From a bacterium (GTDB lineage Bacteria; Pseudomonadota; Alphaproteobacteria; Caulobacterales; Hyphomonadaceae), in the NCBI GenBank assembly GCA_016125045.1, contig WGML01000004.1, forward strand, positions 62,001 to 126,000: a stretch of 64,000 nt of DNA, written 5' to 3'. Below, in pieces: positions 1 to 9,054 of the stretch. Each line of letters begins with the position of its first letter. Within the stretch, counting starts at the first letter, position 1. The notes below the pieces were generated by a model, which did not search any database, had not been told where the DNA came from, and saw only the letters and a list, made by a program, of their open reading frames with translations. Made by a program: the position numbers and the translations under genes.

Positions 1-1793
1 CGCACCGCCGCATCGACGGCGTCGAAGGGATCGATGGGGCGCGACACAATCTGCATCTTGCCGGCCTCGATCTTCGCCATGTCCAGGATGTCGTTGATCA
101 TGTCGAGCAGGTGCTCGCCCGCAGCGTGGATGTCTTCGGCATAGCCCTTGTAGCGACGATCGCCGAGCGTACCGTGAACCTCGCGCATTATCATTTCGGA
201 GAAGCCGTTGATGTGGTTCAGCGGCGTGCGCAGCTCGTGACTCATGTTCGCGAGGAAGACGTTCTTCGCGGCGTTCGCGCGTTCCGCCTTGGCCTTTTCA
301 CCGGCGTGTTGCCGGGCGAGCTCCTGCGCCTGTCCGCTCACACGCTCAAGATCGATCACGGTGGCGGTCAGCCGGCGTTCCTTGCGGAGAAGGTCGCTCT
401 CCTGCGCTTTCAGGGTGGTGATGTCGAGGCCGGCGGTGATGTAGCCGTCGGATGAGGTTTTCCGGTCGATGAGACGTAACCAGCGATCAGATGTGAGATG
501 GATTTCGCGGGCGTGGCTGTCCTCCCCAAGCGGACGCTCGGTGCGGATGCTTCGCGCAGCCTCCGCCATGATGTGATCATAGCTCGCACCGACCTGAACG
601 ATCGCGGGATCGAGACCGAAAATCGTCTGGAAGGCGCGGTTCCAGTGGGTGAGCCTGCGCCGCGTGTCCCAGATGGCGAACGGGCCCGGATAGGCGTCGA
701 TCGCCGTGCGGGCGAGCGCCTCGGCGCGGCGGGAGCGGTTCTTGGCGGTCACACGCTCGGAAATGTTGATGATCACGCCGGCGAAGCCATCCTCGGTCGG
801 ACCTCCGACGATTTCGAGATAGTGCTGGGCGTTCGACCCCACGCCGCGAAACGGAATGGAGAAACGCTCGATCGGGTTTGAGTGGGACAGTTCGGCAAGG
901 ACGCGCGGGCGATCGGCTTCGGCGACGAAGGACATCATGTCGTCGAGCATCATGTCTCCCGGCGCGGGGGCACCCAGAAGGGCGGCGGCTTCGTGACCGA
1001 ATGACATCACGCCTTCGATGCGGTTCCAGCTCCAGAAACCAAGGACATTCGGCACCTCGTGTTCATGAAGCTGCCGGCCGAGCGGCGTTGCGCTGCCGAG
1101 CGCCCGTTTCGGGATGGGAGGCCGTTCGCCCGCGCGCAAAGCCTGGATGAGACCAAAGACTGCGAGCGCCGGCGCGGCGACGAGAAGGACATAGATCAGC
1201 AGCCGGTTGAGGTCGCCCAATCCGACGAGCGGGGCGGGCGTCTGGGTGCACACCGCCGCGCCGGCGCCGGAGACGGGCGCGCAGGCCGTCGCCAGTCGCT
1301 GTCCACCCTCGACCCGGAAGGCGCGATCCGGTCCGGCGATCTCCGCGATACGGACGGTGCGCGAGGGGCCTGTGTCCGGCAAGGCGATGGGCGTGGACCG
1401 TTCCGCCGCGACCCAGCGGCCCTGCTGATCGCGAGCGAATACGGTGGAGGCGCCGTCGGGGGCGATCTGCGCCCAGGAGCGGTCGCCGATCTCCTTGAGG
1501 TGGACGGATTTGAGCGACAGCGCCGCCCGGACGGCGTCGCGCGATGCGCCCGCCTGAAACATGCCCTCGATGCGTGACCGAAGGGCCACAAGGTCGGCGC
1601 CGACCATGTCGGCGGCGGACTGTGCCGCGAGCATTTCGTCATTGAGACGCGCCTTGTCCGCGGAGACGCGTTCCTCCCACGCCTTGAGGCCAAGGGAGCC
1701 GGTGAAGGCGATGAACAACAGGATGAGCGCCGGAACGGGAATCGCCTTCCGGTCGGTCTTGCCGGACGAACCCGACGGGCCGTGGGTATGCAA
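1..1793 (-). CDS. PAS-containing membrane histidine kinase (3' part outside window)
   Basis: This is the N-terminal part of a sensor histidine kinase; the catalytic ATPase domain lies beyond the window edge. Reading the minus strand, a membrane helix (PVPALILLFIAFTGSLGL) is followed by a periplasmic segment, a second helix (LLIYVLLVAAPALAVFGLI, near 1150-1200), two PAS-like stretches, and an H-box SHELRTPLNHINGF near 190-245 containing the phosphorylatable His. Downstream residues HLLDMINDILDMAKIEAG fit the second HisKA helix. The start is unclear: no ATG or GTG lies in frame. I use TTG at 1793; a CTG at 1802 sits 5 nt after a GGGAGG ribosome-binding site and is a real alternative. The response regulator gene lies 106 bp upstream on the same strand, so the two are probably co-transcribed and partners. 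The stimulus is unknown. Confidence 0.88.
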   Translation of the reverse strand, partial: MHTHGPSGSSGKTDRKAIPVPALILLFIAFTGSLGLKAWEERVSADKARLNDEMLAAQSAADMVGADLVALRSRIEGMFQAGASRDAVRAALSLKSVHLKEIGDRSWAQIAPDGASTVFARDQQGRWVAAERSTPIALPDTGPSRTVRIAEIAGPDRAFRVEGGQRLATACAPVSGAGAAVCTQTPAPLVGLGDLNRLLIYVLLVAAPALAVFGLIQALRAGERPPIPKRALGSATPLGRQLHEHEVPNVLGFWSWNRIEGVMSFGHEAAALLGAPAPGDMMLDDMMSFVAEADRPRVLAELSHSNPIERFSIPFRGVGSNAQHYLEIVGGPTEDGFAGVIINISERVTAKNRSRRAEALARTAIDAYPGPFAIWDTRRRLTHWNRAFQTIFGLDPAIVQVGASYDHIMAEAARSIRTERPLGEDSHAREIHLTSDRWLRLIDRKTSSDGYITAGLDITTLKAQESDLLRKERRLTATVIDLERVSGQAQELARQHAGEKAKAERANAAKNVFLANMSHELRTPLNHINGFSEMIMREVHGTLGDRRYKGYAEDIHAAGEHLLDMINDILDMAKIEAGKMQIVSRPIDPFDAVDAAV

Positions 1794-1899
1794 CGCCTTC
1801 AGTGTCGCCTCCCGTCCTGAAGCGCCACCTTCATGGATTCGCCGGAGGACAAAAGGGACGCCGTCGCCGCGGGTATCTCGGCGACCGCTTGAAGCGCCG

Positions 1900-2442
1900 T
1901 CATCCTCCCGCCTTCATGACCTCGTTGACCGGGACCATATTCTTGGAGAAGCCTGTCGACTCGCGCCGCTCCTCGCCCTTGAAGCCCGCGGGATTGTGGC
2001 GACGTCGGTCCGGGCCGAAATACTCCCTCGAGCGCACGAAGGCGCGGGGGGAATTGATGATCGAAGACAGCTTCCGATACATGTCCACCGCGGTGACGGG
2101 CTTCACGCAGAACTCGTTGACGCCTGCGTCGCGGGCCGCCTCGACCTTTGATTTCTCCGAGTAGGCGGTGAGCATGATGATCGGCACGAAGGGATTTGTG
2201 CTGTCATCCGCCGACCTGACCATCCGCACGAATTCTGTGCCGTCCAGGATCGGCATCGCATGATCGCAGACGATGAGGTCGACGACTTCGGAACGGAAAC
2301 GGTCAAACGCTTCCACGGCGTCGCGCGCATCGACGAACTGCTTGATGCCGAAGCCGCGCAGGATCGTCTTCACGATGTTGATCATGTGGTGGTTGTCGTC
2401 GACCACCAGCACCTTGATGCGTTCCAGAGCCCGATCCGTCAC
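1900..2442 (-). CDS. Single-domain response regulator (CheY-like receiver with basic tail)
   Basis: A 180-residue receiver-domain protein with no output domain. The acidic pocket is D15/D16, the phospho-acceptor is D60 in VCDHAMP, the switch Thr is T92 in MLTAYS, and the conserved Lys is K114 in VKPVT. The receiver ends near residue 130; the last 50 residues are a charged tail containing GPDRRRH and GEERR, a type of extension common in alphaproteobacterial stand-alone receivers. Translation appears to start at GTG (2442), 11 bp downstream of the EAL gene's stop, and a histidine kinase follows on the same strand. Phosphorylation by that kinase, with signalling through protein contacts rather than DNA binding, is the natural inference. 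Confidence 0.93.
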   Translation of the reverse strand: MTDRALERIKVLVVDDNHHMINIVKTILRGFGIKQFVDARDAVEAFDRFRSEVVDLIVCDHAMPILDGTEFVRMVRSADDSTNPFVPIIMLTAYSEKSKVEAARDAGVNEFCVKPVTAVDMYRKLSSIINSPRAFVRSREYFGPDRRRHNPAGFKGEERRESTGFSKNMVPVNEVMKAGG

Positions 2443-2453
2443 CTAGTCCGCCC

Positions 2454-3668
2454 TCACGCTGCAGCCGCGTTGTAGTTGGAGCGACTCGACTGAAAGAATT
2501 CCTCGTCGATCTCCGGGCGGCCAAAGAGGTAGCCCTGACCGAAGCGCACGCCGGCGTTGATCAGGACGTGCCGGTCCGTCTCGGTCTCCACCCGTTCTCC
2601 GACCGATGTGATGTCGAGTTCGAGGCACATCTGGGCCACGCTGCGCATCAAGGCGACGCTGCGCGGGCTGGAGGCGTCAGACCTCAGGAAACCGCCGTCG
2701 AACTTGAGCCCATCGACTTCGAGCGCCCTGAGATAGGTGAAGGACGCGGCGCCCGCGCCGAAATCATCGAGCGACACACCGACCCCGGCGCCACGCAGCA
2801 TGGACACGCAGTGCGCGGCCGCGTCGATGTCCATGATCTCGGAGGATTCCGTCACTTCGAGGATGAGCCGGTCGCGCGCGAATTCATGTCCGGCGATCGC
2901 CGCCCGAAGCTCGGTGACGACGTCCGCGCGTTGCACCGATTCCCCGGAGATGTTGACGGCGAGCCGATAGGACGGGTCCCGCCGGTGCTCCAGCATGGCG
3001 GCGGCGGCGCGGACCATGATGTAGTCGAGATGACAGATCTGTCCCGTCTTCTCGGCCGCACCGATGAGGGAGGCGGGCGAGTCCTCGCCGTCGAAGCGCG
3101 CGAGCATCTCGTAATGGCTGATGCGCCCGTTCGAGAGGTCGATGATGGGCTGGCGGGCCGCCATCAGACGGCCATTCATCACGGCGTCGCGGAAGCGGTC
3201 TCCGAGCAGTTCCTCGATCCGGTCGCCGCGTATCTGGATCGTGGCGGGCATACGCGAAACGCAAAACAGGAACCGGTCCGGCTGAGGCAGCGAGCGCTGC
3301 GCGAGAATGCGTCGTCCGCCCTCGATCGAGCCGGGGTCCTCCCAGGACAGCCTGCGTCCTGGCCCGAGCGTCCACAGGTCCTCCCGGAACCGTGAGGCGG
3401 AGGCCTCTCCGACGAGTTCCAGCGCATTCTTGCCGATCAGGCGGTCGGCCGAGGGGTGATGCATGAGGGTGGCGTCGCCTTCGGCGTCAAGAATTCGGCC
3501 GTAGGCGTCCGTCGTCAGATGAAGGTCGGCCGCGGCGAAGGCGAACGCGCGAAACCGCTCTGCGGCCGGTCCGCCGGACCGCTGGGCGGCCGACGGTGGC
3601 GGCTCGGGCGGCGGCTTGGGCGGGAAGGCGGCTCCATCGCCTCGATTGCTTTCGTTCAACGCAGACAT
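2454..3668 (-). CDS. PAS-EAL domain protein, probable c-di-GMP phosphodiesterase
   Basis: A cytoplasmic protein of 404 residues from ATG 3668; a TTG at 3713 would add 15 residues, but the ATG begins the likelier MSALNESNRG. The N-terminus is proline-rich, a PAS-like region follows (about 50-140), then an EAL domain (about 155-400). The signature reads YEMLARF instead of EALxR, so the Ala is Met, but the other catalytic positions look intact: N in LAVNIS, E in ILEVTE, the DD pair in SLDDFGAG, K in GLKFDGGF, E in SVGERVET, and Q in FGQGYLFG. Hydrolysis of c-di-GMP to pGpG is therefore likely. It heads a minus-strand cluster with a response regulator and a histidine kinase, so its activity or level may be tied to that phosphorelay. 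Confidence 0.88.
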   Translation of the reverse strand: MSALNESNRGDGAAFPPKPPPEPPPSAAQRSGGPAAERFRAFAFAAADLHLTTDAYGRILDAEGDATLMHHPSADRLIGKNALELVGEASASRFREDLWTLGPGRRLSWEDPGSIEGGRRILAQRSLPQPDRFLFCVSRMPATIQIRGDRIEELLGDRFRDAVMNGRLMAARQPIIDLSNGRISHYEMLARFDGEDSPASLIGAAEKTGQICHLDYIMVRAAAAMLEHRRDPSYRLAVNISGESVQRADVVTELRAAIAGHEFARDRLILEVTESSEIMDIDAAAHCVSMLRGAGVGVSLDDFGAGAASFTYLRALEVDGLKFDGGFLRSDASSPRSVALMRSVAQMCLELDITSVGERVETETDRHVLINAGVRFGQGYLFGRPEIDEEFFQSSRSNYNAAAA

Positions 3669-3757
3669 GAATCGACCAGAATCCGACGAATTAGCGCCTA
3701 ATAACGCCAACAAACGTCGACTTGGTTAACGGTTCGTGGTCCGCGACGATGCGTCCC

Positions 3758-6388
3758 TCACTTTGAGAGCGCGCGTTGCACGATATCCTCGGCGTTCTTG
3801 GACAATCCCGCCGCATTCAGGCGGTTAAGTTCGATCTCCGCCGCCTGACGCCTGCGCGCGTCAAACCGCCGCCAGCTTTCAAACCCGGATGCGAGGCGCG
3901 CGGACAGGGCCGGGTTCAGCGTGTCGAGCCGGATCACAGCGTCCGCGAGGAAGCGGTAGCCCCATCCGTCCGGGGCGTGGAAGGCGACGGGATTTGACAT
4001 CGAGAATGCGGCGAACACGGCCCGCGCCCGGTTCGGGGTGCGCGGGTCGAAATCGGGACGGGCGACGAGGCGCGAGAGACGTTCGCGAATGTCGCCGCGG
4101 ACAGCAGTCGCCTGGACGATGAACCACTTGTCCATGGTGAGGGGGGCGTCCTTCCAGCGACGTTCGAACGCCGCGAGCGCGCGGTCGAAGGCGTCGCCCT
4201 CCATGTTCGAGAGGGCTCCGAGCGCGCCGAGGCTTTCGGTCATGGTTCTGGCGCGGCCGAACGCCTCGTAGATCTGGCGCTCGGCATCGGCTCCGAGCCG
4301 CGACAGGAGCGTCATCGCGGTCGACTTGAGCGCCCGGCGCCCGGTGGCGCGCGCGGACGCGTCGAAACGGTCCGGCTCGATCGCTTCGATCGCGCGGGTG
4401 AGGACGCCCGACAGTTTCTTGCCGAGGGCCGCCTGAACCCGGCAGCGCGCACGGTGCAGGCGATCGGGATCAGCGTCAGGCATGTCGAGCACGAGCTCCG
4501 ACACGCTCGGTACGAACAGCAGAAGCGCCGCGTAGGCGGGGTCGTCCGAGGCGCGCTCCACGGCGCGGCGGGCGGCTTCAGCGAACAAGTCGAGTCGCGT
4601 CTCGTCCATCCGCTCCTGCGGATCTGAGGCCGCGGAGAGCACGAGCCCGCGCGCGAGTTCCTGGATATCCTCCCACTGGCGGAAGGCGTCGTCGTCCATG
4701 CCCGCAAGCAGGATGCGGTCCTCGTCGGACACGGTCTGCGACAAGCGAACCGGCGCGGAGAAGCCGCGATTGAGCGACACGAGCGGCGCTTCGGCGACGC
4801 CTTCGAAGCTGAAGGTCGCGGTGGGTCCGTCGAGCAAGGCGATGTGTTCGTCGGCGGGGCGACCGTCCAGCGACGCTTCGATCTTGCGGCCGTCGCGCGC
4901 GAACAGCGCGACCTTGAGCGGGGTCACCATGGCCAACTTCAGAGGCTGGCCGGGGGTCGGAGCGGTGAGTTGCGACAGGGTGAGCCGGAAGGCGCGGCGG
5001 GCGGGGTCGTGCTCGCCGCGGGCGGTGACGGTGGGGGTGCCGGCCTGGCCGTACCATTTGGCGAACGCCGCGAGGTCGCGGTTGGTCGAGGGCTGGAATG
5101 AGCCGATGAAGTCCTCGATGGTCGCGGCCGTGCCGTCAAATCGGTCGAAATATCGGTTCATGCCGGCGAAGAACGCATCCTCGCCGACGATCAGCCGCAG
5201 CATCCGGATCAGTTCGGCGCCTTTCTCATACACTGTCGCAGTGTAGAGATTGTCGATGCGCGCATAGGCGTCCGGGCGGACGGGATGTGCAAGCGGTCCG
5301 GCGTCCTCGGCGAACTGGCGGGAGCGAAGGCGGATCACCTCCTTGATCCGCGCGACCGAAGGCGACCGCATGGCCTTGGTGAACTCCTGATCCCGGAAGA
5401 CGGTCAGGCCCTCCTTCAGGCAGAGCTGGAACCAGTCGCGACAGGTGATGCGATTGCCGGTCCAGTTGTGGAAGTATTCATGCGCGACGATGCTTTCGAT
5501 CGCCTCGAAGTCCGCGTCGGTGGCGGTGTCGCCGTCGGCGAGAACGTAGGCGGAATTGAAGATGTTGAGACCCTTGTTCTCCATCGCCCCGAAGTTGAAA
5601 TCCCGGACGGCGACGATCTGGAAGACGTCGAGGTCGTATTCCCGGCCGAAGACATCCTCATCCCAGCGCATCGCGTGCTTGAGCGAGTCCATCGCGAACG
5701 CCGCGCGTGCGGCGTCGCCCTTGTCGACATAGATGCGCAGGTCCACCCGGCGGCCGGACGCCGTGGTGAACACGTCCTCCAGTGTATCGAAGTCGCCGGC
5801 GACGAGGGCGAAGAGGTAGGACGGCTTGGGGTGCGGATCGACCCATTCGGCGAACCGTCCGCCCGACGGCAGTGCTCCGGCTTCGACCGGATTGCCGTTC
5901 GAGAGGAGGTAGGGGTAGTCGCCGGGCGCATCGATCCTGACGCTATAGGGCGCGAGCACATCCGGTCGGTCCGGGAAGTAGGTGATGCGGCGGAAACCCT
6001 CCGCCTCGCACTGCGTGCAGAAGCGTCCACCCGACATGTAGAGCCCGGAGAGTTCGGAGTTCGCGGAGGGCGCGATCTCTGTGTCGATCTCCAGGGTGAA
6101 GGTCCCGCCGTCGTCCGGACCGGCGGACGGCAGGGTCAGGGCGCCGTTCTCGATCGTATAAGCATCGCGGGCGACCTTCCGTCCGTTGAGGGAGAGGCGC
6201 GTGAGCTGGAGCTTTTCACCGTCGAGGACGAGATCCGAGCCAGCGGGGCCCGTCCGACGCAGGCGCAACGTCGAGCGAACCTTGGTGCGGTCGGGGTCGA
6301 GCGATACCTCCAAGCGGACGTGTTCGACCGCGAACGGGAAGGGCCGATAGTCTGCAAGCCGAACGACTTCAAGGGTTTCGGTGGACAT
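3758..6388 (-). CDS. pepN: Aminopeptidase N (M1 zinc metallopeptidase)
   Basis: Full-length (876 aa) cytoplasmic M1 aminopeptidase that removes N-terminal residues from peptides in the last steps of protein turnover. Visible landmarks are the substrate-anchoring exopeptidase motif GAMEN at 267-271, the zinc site HEYFH at 303-307 followed by NWTGNRITCRDWF, and the third zinc ligand E326 in LKEGLTVF. Length and the C-terminal helical region match bacterial PepN. There is no signal peptide. The start at ATG 6388 gives the typical PepN N-terminus, in which the PFxVExVxL beta-strand begins near residue 17. It is separated from the neighbouring minus-strand gene by 113 bp and looks monocistronic. 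Confidence 0.97.
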   Translation of the reverse strand: MSTETLEVVRLADYRPFPFAVEHVRLEVSLDPDRTKVRSTLRLRRTGPAGSDLVLDGEKLQLTRLSLNGRKVARDAYTIENGALTLPSAGPDDGGTFTLEIDTEIAPSANSELSGLYMSGGRFCTQCEAEGFRRITYFPDRPDVLAPYSVRIDAPGDYPYLLSNGNPVEAGALPSGGRFAEWVDPHPKPSYLFALVAGDFDTLEDVFTTASGRRVDLRIYVDKGDAARAAFAMDSLKHAMRWDEDVFGREYDLDVFQIVAVRDFNFGAMENKGLNIFNSAYVLADGDTATDADFEAIESIVAHEYFHNWTGNRITCRDWFQLCLKEGLTVFRDQEFTKAMRSPSVARIKEVIRLRSRQFAEDAGPLAHPVRPDAYARIDNLYTATVYEKGAELIRMLRLIVGEDAFFAGMNRYFDRFDGTAATIEDFIGSFQPSTNRDLAAFAKWYGQAGTPTVTARGEHDPARRAFRLTLSQLTAPTPGQPLKLAMVTPLKVALFARDGRKIEASLDGRPADEHIALLDGPTATFSFEGVAEAPLVSLNRGFSAPVRLSQTVSDEDRILLAGMDDDAFRQWEDIQELARGLVLSAASDPQERMDETRLDLFAEAARRAVERASDDPAYAALLLFVPSVSELVLDMPDADPDRLHRARCRVQAALGKKLSGVLTRAIEAIEPDRFDASARATGRRALKSTAMTLLSRLGADAERQIYEAFGRARTMTESLGALGALSNMEGDAFDRALAAFERRWKDAPLTMDKWFIVQATAVRGDIRERLSRLVARPDFDPRTPNRARAVFAAFSMSNPVAFHAPDGWGYRFLADAVIRLDTLNPALSARLASGFESWRRFDARRRQAAEIELNRLNAAGLSKNAEDIVQRALSK

Positions 6389-6501
6389 ACGCTCTCGCTT
6401 CGCGATCGGGCGCGCGGGGAGCCGCGCCTCTATCGCTCACATAGCGGGTTTGCAGGGGCCGATGAACCCGTGCGGTCGCGCAAATCTTGAGAAATGGACG
6501 A

Positions 6502-7068
6502 CTATTCCGCCGCCTTGCGGGAGGTGGGGTCCGCCGGGGTCTCGTGAATGCGGCGCAGGACGGTTTCCGCCTGCTTGCCGAGTTCGATCATTTCGAGGGG
6601 CAGGTCGTCGGTGTGCTCGTGGAGCTGGCGGGCGAGCGTCTTGGCGATCTGGAACAGGTGGGGCGTCGCTTCGATCATGCGCGCCTGAAATTCGACCTTC
6701 TCCGGGTCTCGGTCGTATTCGGCGCTGGGAACCCGCCAACCGCCCCAGTTCTTTTCGTCGGTGGCGACCACCGGGAAGGTTCCGGGGAAGGGTTGATCGG
6801 CGCCCTCGGAGCCATCCTTGAGCCGGTTGCGTACCCGCAGGACACGCCAGAAACCGAGCGCGCCGTCTTCGATGTGTCCCTGGTCGGGCCGGTCCGGCAC
6901 GAGTTCGGCGGCGGAAAACTCCCGTCCGAGACCGACATCGTAGAGCACCTTCAGGGGCTCATCGAGCCCCTTGACCCATTGCGGCGACACGCGTTCCACG
7001 ATCGCCCAGGTGCCCACGGGCTTGACGAAGACTTTCTGGTTCTTGTGGAACGTCGCCTTGGCCATCAT
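6502..7068 (-). CDS. Conserved hypothetical protein, 188 aa
   Basis: No function recognised. The protein is soluble, has no signal peptide, and starts with a beta-rich segment (KNQKVFVKPVGTWAIVERV) that could fold like a small SH3/CarD-type barrel, followed by a charged middle section (about 70-120) and a helical C-terminus (about 125-175, LFQIAKTLARQLHEH and EMIELGKQAETVLRRI). I have the impression that similar proteins occur widely in alphaproteobacteria, but could not check this. Start at ATG 7068, with a second ATG directly after; a GGGGA ribosome-binding site lies 4-8 nt upstream. It stands alone between pepN and a divergent membrane-protein gene. Confidence 0.8.
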   Translation of the reverse strand: MMAKATFHKNQKVFVKPVGTWAIVERVSPQWVKGLDEPLKVLYDVGLGREFSAAELVPDRPDQGHIEDGALGFWRVLRVRNRLKDGSEGADQPFPGTFPVVATDEKNWGGWRVPSAEYDRDPEKVEFQARMIEATPHLFQIAKTLARQLHEHTDDLPLEMIELGKQAETVLRRIHETPADPTSRKAAE

Positions 7069-7176
7069 GCATCCCCGAAAAGATCATCGTTGATAGCTCA
7101 ATCTGGTTAGTCTTCGGTGAACGGGGCGTCGTGTTCGCTCGCGGTTAAGCACCTCAGCGTAGTCTCCCGCATCTTC

Positions 7177-9054
7177 ATGCCGAGACACGACCACATGCGC
7201 GCACCCCTTCCGCACTCGAGGCCGACGCCGCGTCCCGGCGTCTGGGTCATCGGCTGGCTCGCCGCGTGTCTCGTGTTGTCAGCATGGTTTGGCGCAGCGG
7301 CGGTCAGGCTTGACCTGTCGGACCCGGACAGCAGTCTGCGGCTCGTCGCCGTGCGCGATCTCCTCGCCGGGCGGAACTGGTTTGATCCCGTGCAGGAGCG
7401 GCTGTTCCCGCCGGACGGTGTGGCGATGCACTGGGCGCGGTGGATCGACGGCGCCCTGGCGGTGTTGATCGGACTCCTGCAGCCCGTGCTCGGGCCGAGC
7501 CGCGCGGAAGTCGCGGCGGGGTTTATCTGGCCGTTCGGCCTTCTGGCGGCGTTCACGCGGCTGACCTGGCTGGCGGCGCGGGAGATCGGGGACATGGACG
7601 GTTTGCGCGTCGAGGCGGGGATCGCCGCGACGCTCGCGACCGCGACGGCCTTCCCGGTGTTGGAGAAGTTCGGGCCAGGCGGCTTCGACCATCATGGGGT
7701 GCAGGCCGTGCTGGTGATGGCGGCGGTGCTTGGCTTGATGCGCCTCGACCGTTGGCGCTGGGGAGCGGCGGCGGGCGGCGCGCTGGCGGCGGCGATGGGG
7801 ACCGCGGCGGAATCGCTGCCGTTCGCGGCGGTTGGCGCAGCGGCCGCAGGGCTCATCTGGGCGGCGCGCCCCGACGCCGCTGGCAAAGGGTTCTTCGCGT
7901 TCGGGGCCGCTTTCGCACTGACGACTATCGTGTTTTTTCTGTTGCTCGCCCCACCGACCAGCGCCGGGCCGGTGTGCGATGCGATGTCTCCGGCCTTTCT
8001 CGGTCTTGGCCTCGCCGCGGGTGGGGGGGCGATGGCGTTGGCGGTCGCGGGGAGCCGCCTCGCGACGTTTCCGTTGCGGCTTGTCGCGGGCGCGGCGGTG
8101 GGGGTCATAACCCTGTTGGGACTGGGTTTTCTGGCCCCGGAATGCCTGTCGGGCGGGTATGCCGCGCTGCCAGCCGACCTCAAGACCAACTGGATGGCGC
8201 AGATCGCGGAATCGCGTTCGGCCGCGACGCTGGCGCACGAAGATCCGGGACTCCTTCTCGCACTCGGGGGCGTTGCATTGACGGGGCTGGCGGCGGCCGC
8301 GGCGTTCGTGCGCAAGACGTCCCGCGATCCCAGGGGCTGGATTCTGCTCGGATTTCTCGTGGCGGCGCTCGGCGTGTTCGTGTGGCAGGTGCGCGGCGCC
8401 TTCTTTGCGACGGCGCTTGCGCTTCCCGTGCTTGGCTGGGCGATCGCACGGGCCCGGCGGGACTGGCGCGAGGCGCGGGGGGCAGCAGGGGGTTCGGGGC
8501 GGGCGGTGGGGCGGGCGGCGGTGTTCGCCCTCGTGCTCGCCGGGTCGCTGGGCGCCGTCTGGAGCGCCGTTGGCGTTCAGGTTCAGACGAGGTTCGCCGG
8601 CGGTTCGAACGGGGGAGCGGTCGCCGCCGGGACCGGACCCGTCGCGGCCTGCTATTCCGGCGCCGCGATCGCCTCGCTTGACGGGCTTCCGACCGGCTTG
8701 ATGTTCAATCCGTTCGCGATCGGTCCTGCGGTTCTGCTCCATTCCAGACAAAGCGCCGTCGCGGGTCCTTATCATCGCAATGTCGCGGGCTTGACGGCCG
8801 TGGTGACCGCCATGCGGTCGACGCCGGAGGCGGCGCGGCCGGTGATCGAACAGACGGGGGCGGACTATGTTCTCGTCTGTCCGCCCCTGCCGGAAGGGCG
8901 CTGGTTTGCACGTCATCCGGTTGATCCCGCGATGCGGCCGGAGGATACGCTGGCCGGCGGGCTGCAGGCCGGGAAGGCGCCGGCGTGGCTGACGCCGGTC
9001 GAGGGCGTCGCGGCGCCCTTGCGGGTTTATCGGATCATCCGCGCCGGGGAGTGA
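7177..9054 (+). CDS. Polytopic membrane protein, GT-C glycosyltransferase-like
   Basis: About 625 residues with a hydrophobic N-terminal two-thirds (ten or more predicted helices) and a soluble C-terminal domain. After the first helix there is an acidic loop, DLSDPDSSLRLVAVRD, then WFDPVQ and MHWARWIDG, and later FDHHGVQ. An acidic pair in the first periplasmic loop followed by aromatic/His motifs is the layout of GT-C enzymes that use polyprenyl-phosphate sugars (STT3/PMT type). The C-terminal part includes DYVLVCPPLPEGRWF. The GT-C assignment is by analogy; donor and acceptor are unknown. The start is uncertain: ATG 7177 or ATG 7195 are preferred over an upstream GTG at 7117. The 3' end overlaps the convergent mnmH by 28 bp. 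Confidence 0.75.
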   Translation: MPRHDHMRAPLPHSRPTPRPGVWVIGWLAACLVLSAWFGAAAVRLDLSDPDSSLRLVAVRDLLAGRNWFDPVQERLFPPDGVAMHWARWIDGALAVLIGLLQPVLGPSRAEVAAGFIWPFGLLAAFTRLTWLAAREIGDMDGLRVEAGIAATLATATAFPVLEKFGPGGFDHHGVQAVLVMAAVLGLMRLDRWRWGAAAGGALAAAMGTAAESLPFAAVGAAAAGLIWAARPDAAGKGFFAFGAAFALTTIVFFLLLAPPTSAGPVCDAMSPAFLGLGLAAGGGAMALAVAGSRLATFPLRLVAGAAVGVITLLGLGFLAPECLSGGYAALPADLKTNWMAQIAESRSAATLAHEDPGLLLALGGVALTGLAAAAAFVRKTSRDPRGWILLGFLVAALGVFVWQVRGAFFATALALPVLGWAIARARRDWREARGAAGGSGRAVGRAAVFALVLAGSLGAVWSAVGVQVQTRFAGGSNGGAVAAGTGPVAACYSGAAIASLDGLPTGLMFNPFAIGPAVLLHSRQSAVAGPYHRNVAGLTAVVTAMRSTPEAARPVIEQTGADYVLVCPPLPEGRWFARHPVDPAMRPEDTLAGGLQAGKAPAWLTPVEGVAAPLRVYRIIRAGE

